Assembly (NCBI GenBank): GCA_011033025.1
Contig: WFMF01000261.1
Span: forward strand, 124,001-188,000
DNA length: 64,000 bases
Direction of reading: 5' to 3'
Source: Beroe forskalii
Taxonomy: Eukaryota; Ctenophora; Nuda; Beroida; Beroidae
Shown here piece by piece: positions 42,907 to 54,161 of the stretch. Made by a program: the position numbers and the translations under genes. The notes under the pieces are model-generated. The model was not told the DNA's origin, made no database searches, and saw nothing but the letters and a program-made list of their open reading frames with translations. Within the stretch, counting starts at the first letter, position 1. Each line of letters opens with the position of its first letter.

Positions 42907-45900
42907 TTGAAAACCCGTATTTCAAAATTAATGCAAGTTAAAGCGATAATAACACGTCTGCATTCTGGAAGGCAATTCATGGGAGAAAAAAATTCAATCC
43001 CTTCAAAAGTTACGGAGCGAGGTACTCAAAACAGCATTAAACAGAATTTAACGGCTAAGGCGTGTGCACAATTCAACTTGCACTTGCAAACTTGCAACCA
43101 TAGCAACGCGTGCAACTATTTCCAAACTGCAAGTGGGTACCCTCAATTGTGTCTACAAAAGGGCAAAAACTGTGACTCCGCACCTCGTTTGCAAATTTCA
43201 AGCCCCGCAATTCAAATCAACTAAATACTATTTACTGATTCAAAAAATTCTAATCAGATCAAAAGTTACAGAGCAACGTATTCAAAACAGCTTTGAACAG
43301 AAATGAACGCGCGCGCGCGCAATATGCAACCATAGCAACGCGTGCGCCTATACCCATACTGCACGTGGGCACGCTAAAATAGTAAAATGTGTCTACAAAA
43401 GGACAAAATACGTTACGACGTACAAAAAATAATATATCAAAGACTCATTAGGCACTGCTATGTAGCACCTCGTTCGCAAATTTCAAACTTCACATATCAA
43501 ATCAACTTAATACTTTTTACCACATCAAAAGTTACGGAGCAACGTACTCAAATAGAAATGAACGTGTGCGCAATATGCAACCATAGCAACGTAGGTGCCT
43601 ATATCCATACTGCAAGTGAGCGCCCTAAAATGTTTCTACAAAAGGACAAAAAGTTACGATGTACAAAAAATAGTAGAGAATGGGAGATTATATTAGAGAC
43701 TAGCAGGCCCGTTGGGCCTGCATATACACAGCTCACTCGGCGCTGCTATGCAGCACCTCGTTCACAAATATTAAACAAAAGTAGATGCGCAAGCAATAAA
43801 TCTGCACGTGCGATTTCCCCTATTGCACGCACGTTGCCATGGGGCGGGACGGGACGTACGGGAAAACAGAAAATGCGACTTTATATTAGAGAATAGCCGG
43901 CCCAATAGTAGGCCTGCAAATTCACAACGCACTCGGTACCGGTGCTGCTATGCAGCACCTCATTTGTAAACTTAAATGAACATTGGAACATTGCAATTGA
44001 TTGAATATTTTTAACCACATCGTGCATCAAAAAATTCTAATCAGATCAAAAATTATGAGAAACGAAATCCAAACAACATTAAACAGGAATGACTATACAC
44101 GCAATCCATCTGCACACTTACTTTTCCCTTTGTGCGCACGTTTGCGAATTTTATAGCCTTCGTTTTTCTTGATAATTTTTTGGCAAGCTCTAATTTAATT
44201 GTGTGCGACCGCACAGACAAAAATTTAAACAAAATTAAACAGAAATGAACGCACACGCAATTCATCTGCATCATGTGCACTTTTCCTCATTGCGCGTGCG
44301 TTGCCATGGGGCGTGACGTACAAAAAACATACAGAATTTGCCACTTTATAACTTTACTAGCAGGCCCGTTGGGCCTGCAAATACACAGCTCACTCGGCGC
44401 TGCTACGCAGCACCTCGTTCGCAAATTTCAAATCAACTAAATACTTTTTACCGCATCAAAAAATTCCAGCCACATCAAAAGTTATGAAGCTCCGAAATCA
44501 AAACAGCATTAAACAGAAATGAACGCGTGCGCAATTAATCTGCACGTGCATTTCCCCCCATTTCACGCGCGTTGCCATGGGGCGTGACGTTCGGAGAAAA
44601 AACACAATCTGCGACTTTATAAGTAAGACTAGCAGGCCCGTTGGGCCTGCAAATACACAGCTCACTCGGCGCTGCTACGCAGCACCTCGTTCGCAAATTT
44701 CAAATCAACTAAATACTTTTTACTGCATCAAAAAATTCCAATCATATCGAAAGTTATGAAGCACCGAAATCAAAACCGCATTAAACGAGAAATGATCGCG
44801 CGCGCAACCAATCTGCACGTGCATTTTCCTTTCTGCGCGCGCGTTGCCATGGGGCGTGACGTACAGAGAACATACAGAAAATGCGACTTTATAAGTAAGA
44901 CTAGCAGGCCCGTAGGGCCTGCTTATACGAAGCTCACTCGGCGCTGCTACGCAGCACCTCGTTCGCAAAATTCCAATCAACAAAATACTTTTTACCGCAT
45001 CAAAAAATTCCAATCCGTTCAAAAGTTACGCCGAGCAACGTATTCAAAACATCATTAAACAGAAATGAACGCGCGCGCAATATGTAACCATGGCAACGCG
45101 CGCGTCTATACCAAAACTGCACGCGCGCGCCCTAAAATGTGTACACAAAAGGACGAAAAACGCGACAGAGAATGCGAAATTATATTAGGGACTAGCAGGC
45201 CCGTTGGGCCAACTAATACACAGCTCACTCAGACCTCGCAAATTTCAACCAAGGCAATTCAAATCAACTAAAAAATTTTTACCGCATCAAAAAACTCCGA
45301 TCCGTTCAAAAGTTATTAATAGAGATCGCGCAACGTAATCAAAACACCATTAACAGAAATGAGCACGCGCGCAATTCTCCGTGCACGTGTCACCATGGTT
45401 ACCCGCACAAATCGTAATGCGCGCACGTTCCGAAGATGTTTCCGCCGTTACGTTCAAACAAAAAACAGAGGTTGCGAAATTATATAAGAGACTAGAAGGC
45501 CCGTTGGGCCTTCTAGGTCACAGGAAAAAGGCATTTCATAAGCATTAAGCAATTCAGCAAAGTGTAATGATTTGTGGTCATGTCACTGACTCACGGAACA
45601 TGAATCAAATCGAATTCAGAAATCATCAATATCCAATGGCAAATTGAATGAGTTGAGTATAGAGTAATTCAGTGATAAACAATCAATACAACTTCACAAT
45701 GTGATTCCATGGCCAAAAGTTGAATTCAATGCTCTACGTGCAAAATCTTCCATTCGACTAAAGTGCGCGTGATTAGGTATTGCTAATTCTTTGGAGTACA
45801 TCGCCGTGATGGCCGATCAGTGGTCTAAGGTATAGAGATCAAGCGCGGTAATTGTGGGTTCAAATCAGTGCCGGGAAGACTTTTTTACTTAGTGACAAAT

Positions 45901-48130
45901 TTTACAATTTTGCCTCTGCTTCATGAAAAAAGTCATTCTGACTTGAAATTTCATCATAAAAGTCCGTCTGATGCTGCTTAAAGCCTTTTACAAATACATC
46001 AGTAGAAATTCTAATCTGGTGACCAAAAAATAAGACAAATACGACACAAATAACGGACATCTTAACATAAGACTTTAACCAACCAGTTTTGCAATAAAAT
46101 TCAGTTGGCTACTGTAGCCACTACAAGTTTTAATGCCACTGTGTCAGCAAGCCTCTGAAAACACAATTTATAAAAAATCACAGAATGTCTACTTCAAAGC
46201 TCACTCGGCGCTGCTACGCAGCACCTCGTTCGCATATTTCAAAAACTACAATTCAAATCGACCAAGTACATGAAAAAATTTAATGCATCAAAAAACTCCG
46301 ATCCGTTCAAAAGTTATTAATAGAGATCGCGCAACGTAATCAAAACACCATTAACAGAAATGAGCGCGCGCAATTCTCCGTGCACGTGTCACCATGGTTA
46401 CCCGCACAAATCGTAATGCGCGCGCGTTCCGAAGATGTTTCCGCCGTTACGCACAAACAACAGAGGTTGCGAAATTATATCAGAGACTAGCAGGCCCGTT
46501 GGGCGTGATATACTTTTTGGGTACTACTACAAATTCAAATCAACTAAATACTTTTTACCGCATCAAAAAATTCCAATCCGTTCAAAAGTTATGCGAAGCA
46601 ACGTATTCAAAACATCATTAAACAGAAATGAACGCGCGCGCAATATGTAACCATAGCAACGCGCGCGCCTATATCCATACTGCACGCGCGCGCCCACAAA
46701 AGGACGAAAAACGCGACAGAGAATGGCAAATTATATATTAGAGATAAGTAAGACTAGCAGGCCCGTTGGGCCTGCAAATACACAGCTCACTCGGCGCTGC
46801 TACGCAGCACCTCGTTCACAAATATTAAACAAAAGTAGATGCGCAAGCAATAAATCTGCACGTGCGATTTCCCCTATTGCACGCACGTTGCCATGGGGCG
46901 GGACGGGACGTACGGGAAAACAGAAAATGCGACTTTATATTAGAGAATAGCCGGCCTAATAGTAGGCCTGCAAATTCACAACGCACACGGTGCTGCTATG
47001 CAGCACCTCATTTGCAAACTTAAATGAACATTGGAACATTGCAATTGATTGAATATTTTTAACCACATCGTGCATCAAAAAATTCTAATCAGATCAAAAA
47101 TTATGAGAAACGAAATCAAAACAACATTAAACAGGAATGACTATACACGCAATCCATCTGCACACTTACTTTTCCCTTTGTGCGCACGTTTGCGAATTTT
47201 ATAGCCTTCGTTTTTCTTGATAATTTTTTGGCAAGCTCTAATTTAATTGTGTGCGACCGCACAGACAAAAATTTAAACGAAATTAAACAGAAATGAACGC
47301 ACACGCAATTCATCTGCATCATGTGCACTTTTCCTCATTGCGCGTGCGTTGCCATGGGGCGTGACGTACAAAAAACATACAGAATTTGCCACTTTATAAC
47401 TTTATAAGTAAGACTAGCAGGCCCGTTGGGCCTGCAAATACACAGCTCACTCGGCGCTGCTACGCAGCACCTCGTTCGCAAATTTCAAACCCCACAATTC
47501 ACATCAACTAAATACTTTTTACCGCGTCAAAAATTCCAATCAGATAAAAGTTACAGAGTAACATACTCCAAACAGCATTAAACAGAAATGAACGCGCGCG
47601 CAGTACATTCCCCCATTTCGCGCACGTTGCCATGGGGCGTTACGTACACTACAGAGAAAAAAACAGAAAATGCGATTTTATACTAGAGATTAGCAGGCCC
47701 GTTGGGCCTGCAAATACACACTACACAGCTCACTCGGCGCTGCTACGAAGCACCTCGTTCGCAAATTTCAAACCCTACAATTCAAATCAACTAAAATCTT
47801 TTTACCGCATCAAAGAATTCCAATCAGATCAAAAGTTACAGGACAACGTACTCAAAACAGCATTAAACAGAAATGAACGCGCGCGTAATTATTCTGCACG
47901 TGCATTTTCGCCCATTGCGCGCGCGTTGCCATGGGGCGTGACGTACGGAGAAAAACAGAAGTAAGATAAGTAAGATAATCTAACTGTCATACTAAGATAT
48001 CAATAATAAGATACTAGAATAATAGCAAGCTCACGGGATTGATGTTTTTGATTTCTATCAGGACTTCTACGAAGTCCTGTATTCAAAAATTAAATTCAAC
48101 TAGCAGGCCCGTGCATGGGCTTGCTAGTGG
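42907..48130. repeat. Hairpin-bearing satellite array, 270-300-bp monomers
   Basis: Monomers start near CTAGCAGGCCCGTTGGGCCT (for example 43700, 44357, 44629, 44901, 45192, 45492, 46487, 46754, 47414, 47688, 48100). They continue with GGCGCTGCTACGCAGCACCT, TACTTTTTACCGCATC, a GCGCGC-rich stretch and GTTGCCATGGGGCGTGACGT. Regular spacing (272, 272, 291, 300) shows tandem order. The array fills gene X intron 3 and is interrupted at 45540-46190. Small open frames in it are not called. Confidence 0.85.
45803..45880 (+). repeat. tRNA-Leu-like sequence (pseudo-tRNA or SINE head)
   Basis: GCCGTGATGGCCGA, then CAGTGGTCTAAGG (A-box region), then GTGGGTTCAAATCA (B box) and a TTTTTT stop resemble a class II tRNA such as tRNA-Leu. 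The anticodon and variable arms do not fold properly and the 3' acceptor half is poor, so it is not called as a functional tRNA. Confidence 0.5.
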
Positions 48131-48187
48131 GATTGCTAGTAAAGTCATAAAAATCAATACTCTATCATTAGCTCATAGCTGTTATAC

Positions 48188-48268
48188 CTGCTGTAGCCTA
48201 TTGCTCCAATAGCACATTCGTTTATGTCCTCACATTTTCCAGTGTTGCTCTCAGCATTGACATGATAC
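48188..48268 (-). CDS. Gene X exon 3 (calcium-binding EGF)
   Basis: Acceptor CTCTGCTAG and donor GTATAACA, phase 2 on both sides. It closes one EGF module (YHVNAESNTGKC) and opens the next with EDINECAIGAIGYS, where D-I-N-E-C is the calcium-binding EGF signature. A second copy with two small indels is at 61643-61723. Confidence 0.88.
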
Positions 48269-49296
48269 CTAGCAGAGGATAATTTGTGAAAAAAGACTGC
48301 CGTTGGCTAACAATGAATTATGATAGTATAATGCTCTAATCAACAATTTCACTTGGAAGAATAAAGACTTCATTGTTATATACTTATATAGTCTCAAAAA
48401 AAGAAATAAAATTTACTCAATTTACTTGTTGGCCCTGACCTTATTGGCCTTTGTTTAAGCGGCTTTTAAGGGCAAAAACGACTCTGAAATTTTTGTCTAG
48501 AGGGTCGGTTAAAAAAAAGTTAAAATCGGCCGGTCAAATTAAGGACCAGTTAATTTAGGTCATGTTAAACTTGGGAAACTTTTGTCTTTTATGACTTCGC
48601 ATACACAGTGTTAACTACTCTTGAATGTCTTAATAATATAGCACGATATTGGCCTAAATTATCATATTAGACCAGGATTTGGGTCTTTTGAAATTTTGAT
48701 GCAATATATTATTAAGCATTGTTGGATTTTAATGGCCATTTTAATGCATAAAATCCTTGATCTGGCAATCACTAGAAAGTAGTTAGGGGCTGGTTAAAAC
48801 GGTTCAAAAATGATTCGATTCCATAGGGCTGGTTCGAAAAGGCTACCTAGAAAGGCCAATAGGAGAATAAGGTATTTTTAAAAAGGACGTTAAGATTTTT
48901 ATGACCAAAATGACTGTTAAAAATTTTGCTTAAAGTAGAGCCAGTTTAATTAAAGGCCAGTTAATTATAAAGAGTGATAATTAAGAATGATTTTTACTAC
49001 TGTCCTTAATCAACTTGGCCGTTATCATAATTACATAGGCAACAATTAACATAATATAGTAGTCTCACGACAAGTTTTGACCGATTTAAAGGGTAGTACT
49101 ATATCCGTAGAGTCGTGTTCTACATGTGTCTGTTATGACACAACCTCAAATGTAAATCTATGCGACCTTTGTTTTTGCGTTACAAAAATGTGCATATCTC
49201 CGAGGTTTTTTGAGCAAACTTAATGAAACTTTCAGGATATTTAGAGCTCGATAAGAGCAACATCTCAGTGAAGTTTAAATTCATTTTTGAGCGCCA
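48269..49296 (-). other. Gene X intron 2, repeat-derived
   Basis: Diverged blocks around AAGGCCAATAGGAGAATAAGG and GGTTCAAAAATGATTCGATT recur at 48430-48870 and 52140-52290. No exon is seen between 48269 and 52634. Confidence 0.5.
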
Positions 49297-51550
49297 GGGG
49301 GTCTTCCATGAAACAATCGTATAAGAGTACTCGTAGCACTTACGAATAAGGTACCAATTTTACGAATACTCTCCAAGAGTGTACATGAAACATTCGGACC
49401 GTGTTTGGACGATCCGAAAATATCACGCGCACTGTCCACGAACACTGATTTACGGATACTCTCTGATTTACGAATACTCTCTCAAATGGTCACGTGTAAT
49501 GAACACCAACCAATAGGGTTTGAGTATTTCTCACGCACTTACGCAGTTCCTGCATTTGAGAGCGGGAGAGTACACTCATTATTCCTTATATGGAAACTTG
49601 TTTTGGTATGAGTGTTACATGTTTTGAGCATGGGTGGAGCAGGAGCCGGGGACAGGGGTTTTTTTCCCCGGCTTAATTTATGGAGCCGGGGAAAAGTATC
49701 CTTTTTCCCCGGCTCAAATTTGACAAAATTTTCAACCTTCTTATATAAAATCGCAAATTGTGACCAGCTTTGAGCCTTACTTTTCAAGTTACACTTTCTG
49801 GCCAATCTATAATTGTGTAAAATTTGCTTTTGTTATTTCAAGGCTACTTTACCTTGACCAAATAGGATTATGACCATCATTAACCGATACAAACTAGATT
49901 CGGTGTGGTTACACGACTTTTCATTTGATAGGCGGTTTTACCAATCGGTAATTCAGTGCAATAACACAATATTATGATGTCACTTCCATATGCCTATCAT
50001 TTTTGATATGCTGCAACATGAGAACATGTAGATATTGGTCCGACCTGATTGCTTTAGGAAAACAAACAACCTTGGGACTGGGAGTGGGAAGCTAATGTTT
50101 CATACAACTACGTTACTGTTTGTCTTTTGGGATCAAAAATGTTGTTGGACTGCTATAATTAAATTACCATAATTCAATTAGCGTTAATTTTCGAGGGAAA
50201 AATTCCCCGGCTCAAAAATCAACATTGCTCCACCGTTGGTTTTGAGTATAGCTATTTCATGTACCTATTTGTAATGTTGCCTTCTAGTTTGCTGCTTCGT
50301 TCACTGTTTAGCGTTTTCTGGTTCTACTGTCGACCGTGTTCATCATTTTTATGCATTTATGCTTTTGAAATTTGAATGTTCACCGTATGAATTTAGCCGA
50401 ATTTGCACAATGGTGTCTACCGTGATGTATTCCAAAATATATCGTAATTTTGGAAACGTTCGGTAGGTCCATTTTGAGTTGTCCATGATATTTCCGATTT
50501 GATAACATGAAACATAAGTGATTAGATATGATATTGCTTCGATTGTCTTTGTGTACCTTCCTATTTGATCTAAATGTGATGTTATACGTACCTTATGTTT
50601 TTGTTTGATTTTAGAGGCAATGGTAAAGGCACAGTTTTTGCTTGAGCAATGATGTACATTGTACACTTTCAGTGAACTTTGAACGCACCTTGATTCTTTT
50701 ATTCAGTTTCTATCGCAGGGTTGAAAAATTCGTGCTCCTGAGACCTGAACTTGTACAGTATTTGGTCGTAGATGTATGAACTATACATTAAAGTTCAATA
50801 ATGCTCGCTGTCTTGATAGTTTATAAGTTCAGTAGCTCACATAGGCACTTGACAAATGATCCATATTACTCGTGATCATTTACAGATGGCAAACAAATTT
50901 TTTGTACTTTTTTCATCTCGAGCATCATGAGTGACCTAACCTCAATTATAAAATAGAAATGATAGGCGATCAGTGTAACCTGATTGATACAAGCTTATCG
51001 AGGGCATGTCATTTTGTCAACAATCATCGTTTCAAGTGACGCAAGAGGCTGTCATTATACGTTTTATCATCATTTCCAAATCATTTTGCTTTGAATGAAT
51101 TTATTTAATGTGGATTATGTGGTAAATTTGGAGGTTGGACTTGGGAGCCGGAATGCTCAATGCCACAAAACTCAAAATATTTCATGAAATACCGTGCCAA
51201 AGTCCAACTCTACCATCAACTTATTAAGGAGAAATGGGTCAAGAGTATTCGTAAGACCCCTCCAGAGTGGTCGTAGGATTTTTCGTAAGTTGGCACAATT
51301 TACGAACTGACTTAGGAGTAATCTTTGACTTACGCACACTCTTATTAGGGTCACGCACCCTCACGCAGTGAATCACGCACACTTAAGAAGGATTTTAGGG
51401 AGTACTCGTAAATGTCCAAGAGAGTAATCGCAAATCGCTTCACTTAAGAAGAAGGGTCCGAGTTTCATGGACAAAATTCATGTAGAGTATTCGTAAATGT
51501 CACGTGACAGTGTTCGTAAGTGTGTCAAAATGCGTTCATGGAAGACCCCC
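49297..51550. mobile_element. 2.25-kb DNA transposon (non-autonomous) absent from the second copy
   Basis: Ends GGGGGTCTTCCATGAA (49297) and TTCATGGAAGACCCCC (ending 51550). Subterminal CTTACGAATACTC-like motifs are repeated at both ends. No transposase is found. The paralogous stretch at 62750-62770 lacks the element and about 19 flanking bases. It contains a nested hAT-like element. Confidence 0.85.
49629..50238. mobile_element. Nested hAT-like element (610 bp) with 8-bp target duplication
   Basis: Ends CATGGGTGGAGCA (49629) and TGCTCCACCGTTG (ending 50238) are flanked by perfect GTTTTGAG duplicates (49621-49628 and 50239-50246). Inside each end lies GAGCCGGGGA or its inverse TCCCCGGCTC. 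Eight-bp target and CA ends fit hAT. No transposase is present. Confidence 0.85.
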
Positions 51551-51848
51551 AGAAGCGGAGTTATGACCGAAAAGCTAGTTATCGAGCGGTAACTTTAAAA
51601 CAAAACAACGGTTTATTTGTCATATCTCAATTTCTGAGGGTCAAAAATGTTAGCTACTCTAGAATTATATTGGTCATATCTTGCCCGAAATATCCTGAAA
51701 GTTTGATCAAAATTGCTCAAAAAACGGCTGAGTTATGGGCTTTTTTTGTTTTGTCAAAACAAGCATTCTTTACTATTACCATATAAGGTAATGTGTGCTT
51801 GTTGTGTACAGGGTGTGTCTTGTGTACACCGTTCGACTACTATAGTAC

Positions 51849-52026
51849 TTTAGAGGCTCAGACTCACCGCAGAAATATGATTTAGAGCACTCGGCTCAGC
51901 TTCGCTTCGCCTCGCACTCTAAATCATTTAAATGTCTCCAGCTGCGCTGTCGACATTTAAATATTATATAGAGCCCTGCTTGCGCAGGGCTCTATATTGT
52001 CTGCGTGTTCGTCTTACGCCTCTAAA
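51849..52026. repeat. 178-bp cloverleaf-like element: outer stem and three hairpins
   Basis: The outer stem TTTAGAGGC/GCCTCTAAA (51849-51857 and 52018-52026) with inner CGCAGA/TCTGCG encloses three hairpins: GATTTAGAG/CTCTAAATC (51879-51925), ATTTAAATGTC/GACATTTAAAT (51926-51962) and TATAGAGCCCTGC/GCAGGGCTCTATA (51967-51996). A second copy is at about 63050-63225. Confidence 0.85.
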
Positions 52027-52634
52027 TACATATAAGAATATACTAATATAGGTAATACGTAAATTATGAGATTATACTGGAATGATTGGAAATTTAGATC
52101 TGCAGTATTTACTTGATTATAAATGGATAATCTTGATCTGGTTAGTGCTTGATGAATTTTTGTCCAAGGGGTGATTAAGATGGTTCAAAAATCAATCAAT
52201 TTTTGTCCTAGTGACCAGTTTAAAAGAAGTCTGGTTGAAAAGGCCGCTAGATCGAGGCTAATTATTAATCTAAGGCCAATGAGGTATTGTTTATAAGCAT
52301 TCCTTCCTTTATAGATTAGGTGAGCAGTTGAGCCCTCGATCAGATGCCCTATTTTGTATTTTGAAAGACGACAATTGTCAAAGCATGTAGTAATTGTCGC
52401 TTAATCAAACTATTACTTAGTATTTAGCTATTGCATGATATGCTTTTTCGACTTCAAATTTTTGAACAGACATAACTGCATATGCTCTAAAATGCCCTAA
52501 AATGATCAAGAGTGTCCAGTGAGGATGGGAAATAGTGTGATAATTGGTAAACTTGGTATTGTATTGGTATATTGATCTTTTTGGAAATTTTGAAGATTCC
52601 CACTTCAATATCTGTTAAGCTATTTAGTATTTAC

Positions 52635-52767
52635 CCGTCTCGACAAGTGCATGTAAAGCTTCCAGGTGTATTTAAACATGAAACTGAACCAACTCCACAA
52701 AATCCAACTTCCTCGCATTCATCTATATCAAGCTGCCTGGCTGGTGTCCAAATGGCTGTAACGTTTT
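52635..52767 (-). CDS. Gene X exon 2 (calcium-binding EGF)
   Basis: Acceptor TGTCTGTTTTCAG and donor GTAAATAC, phase 1 in and phase 2 out. It encodes RQLDIDECEEVGFCGVGSVS and then CLNTPGSFTCTCRDG, a textbook calcium-binding EGF with D-I-D-E-C and the G-S-F-x-C-x-C core. A second open copy is at 63826-63958. Confidence 0.92.
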
Positions 52768-52947
52768 CTGAAAACAGACAATATAGGAGTTTCTTGGTAA
52801 ATTCGACTTATATATTTCGCAGCAAGCTAATCAATATTTATATTCTATAACATACTCATTACATTCGTATGTAATAGAGATACGTCAATTCCTGGTCTTT
52901 TGCTAATAAAGTACATTTATAAAAGTCTCATGTGAAGCTTGCATTTT

Positions 52948-53718
52948 CTTAAAGGGGGGGGGGGGGGGGGTTCAACCCAATTTTTTTGGAATACACGTTT
53001 CTGAGATAATGGTTGACCCAAAAGGTACACCCCCAGGGCCAACTTTTTGGCTGGGTTTGGTACCCCCAGATCCACTGGCGCCGCGCCCAAAAATGGACCC
53101 AAAATGGGCATATTTTTAAAAAGCAACTTGAGCGGAATCTGACATGTGCAATCGATAGATAATGGTCTCCTGAGTTACCATAAAAAATTTGAAGTCGATA
53201 TCTCAAAAAATGGCGATTTTGTGGTTTTTTAGAGGTTTTTTGGACTTCAAATCGCAGCCAATATTTGGCCAAGTCATGGGACAAAATAGGCTTGTGCAAT
53301 GCGCATATGCCCATATATGGGCATACGTTTTTCAGTCATAACTCGGCCATTTTTTGAAATATCGACTTCAAATTTTTTATGGTAACTCAGGGGACTATTA
53401 TCTATCGTTTGCACACCTGCCTAAGTGGCTTTCGAAAAATTATGCCCATCTTGGGCCCATTTTTGGGCACGGCGCCACGGCGGCGCCAGTGGGTGTGGGG
53501 GTACCAAACCCAGCCAAAAAGTTGGTCCCAGGGGTGTACCTTTTGAATGAATAATTTTCTTTATTCTCTTCTTAGCTCAGCTGAGCTAAGAAGAGAATAA
53601 AGAAAATTATTCATTCTATTATGCGGCTCATAAACAATTATCCGATATTTCAGTTAAGTGTACCTTTTGGGTCAACCATTATCTCAAAAACGTGTTTTCC
53701 AAAAAATTTGGGTTGAAC
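52948..53718. mobile_element. Palindromic element family R2
   Basis: Left end CTTAAA plus a G run then TTCAACCCAATTTTTTT. Right end AAAAAATTTGGGTTGAAC. Inner arms (TATGGTAACTCAGG and its inverse, GGTACCCCCAG-type blocks and GGCGCCAGTGG) pair across TATGCCCATATATGGGCATA (about 53305-53325). Relatives are at 35200-36240 and 59280-59755. A palindromic insertion sits at 53545-53660. Confidence 0.75.
53545..53616. repeat. Perfect 72-bp palindrome (36-bp arms, no loop)
   Basis: 53545-53580 is exactly the inverse of 53581-53616, with centre AGCTCAGCTGAGCT. The insertion that holds it, ending at about 53660, is flanked by direct repeats of GTGTACCTTTTG. Confidence 0.95.
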
Positions 53719-53754
53719 TGAAAACTTTTAACGCAACAGAATTTCTAATACACT

Positions 53755-54118
53755 GATGTTCTACTACATAGCTCACTCGGCGCTGCTTCGCAGCACCTCG
53801 TTCGCAAATTTTAAACAACACCATCAAACAATGCAAATCGCATCAAAAGGTATCAATCAGAACGACAGTTATGAGTTTTCAAAACAATGATTGCGCGCGC
53901 TATCATGCCCGTGCAACTTCATACTTACATAGCAACCAAGTTACGCACGCATTAGCTGCGTATTAAGTGAGAAAATAGCAACTGAACCAAAACTGAATCG
54001 TTAGAAATGACGTTTCTGCGCTTCAAAAATTGCACGTACACGTTTTCCTCTTTTCTCGCGTTGCCATGTGGCATGGCGTACAGAGAACATACACAATCTG
54101 CGACTTCATATAGATAGG
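53755..54118. repeat. Isolated diverged satellite monomer
   Basis: Contains AGCTCACTCGGCGCTGCTTC, then GCAGCACCTCGTTCGCAAAT and, about 300 bases on, GTTGCCATGTGGCATGGCGT, matching the 43-48 kb satellite. It adjoins the 3' side of gene X exon 1. Confidence 0.7.
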
Positions 54119-54161
54119 ATGAAGATGTAAGTATGTAAAGGGTAAAACATTTCGAATTTAC

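Noticed and set aside
45803-45880. Functional tRNA-Leu gene
   Set aside because: The A and B boxes fit, but the anticodon arm, variable arm and 3' acceptor half do not pair properly.
42907-48000. Possible CRISPR-like array of spaced palindromes
   Set aside because: Monomers are 270-300 bp, repeat throughout their length without unique spacers, and lie in a metazoan intron, so this is a satellite.
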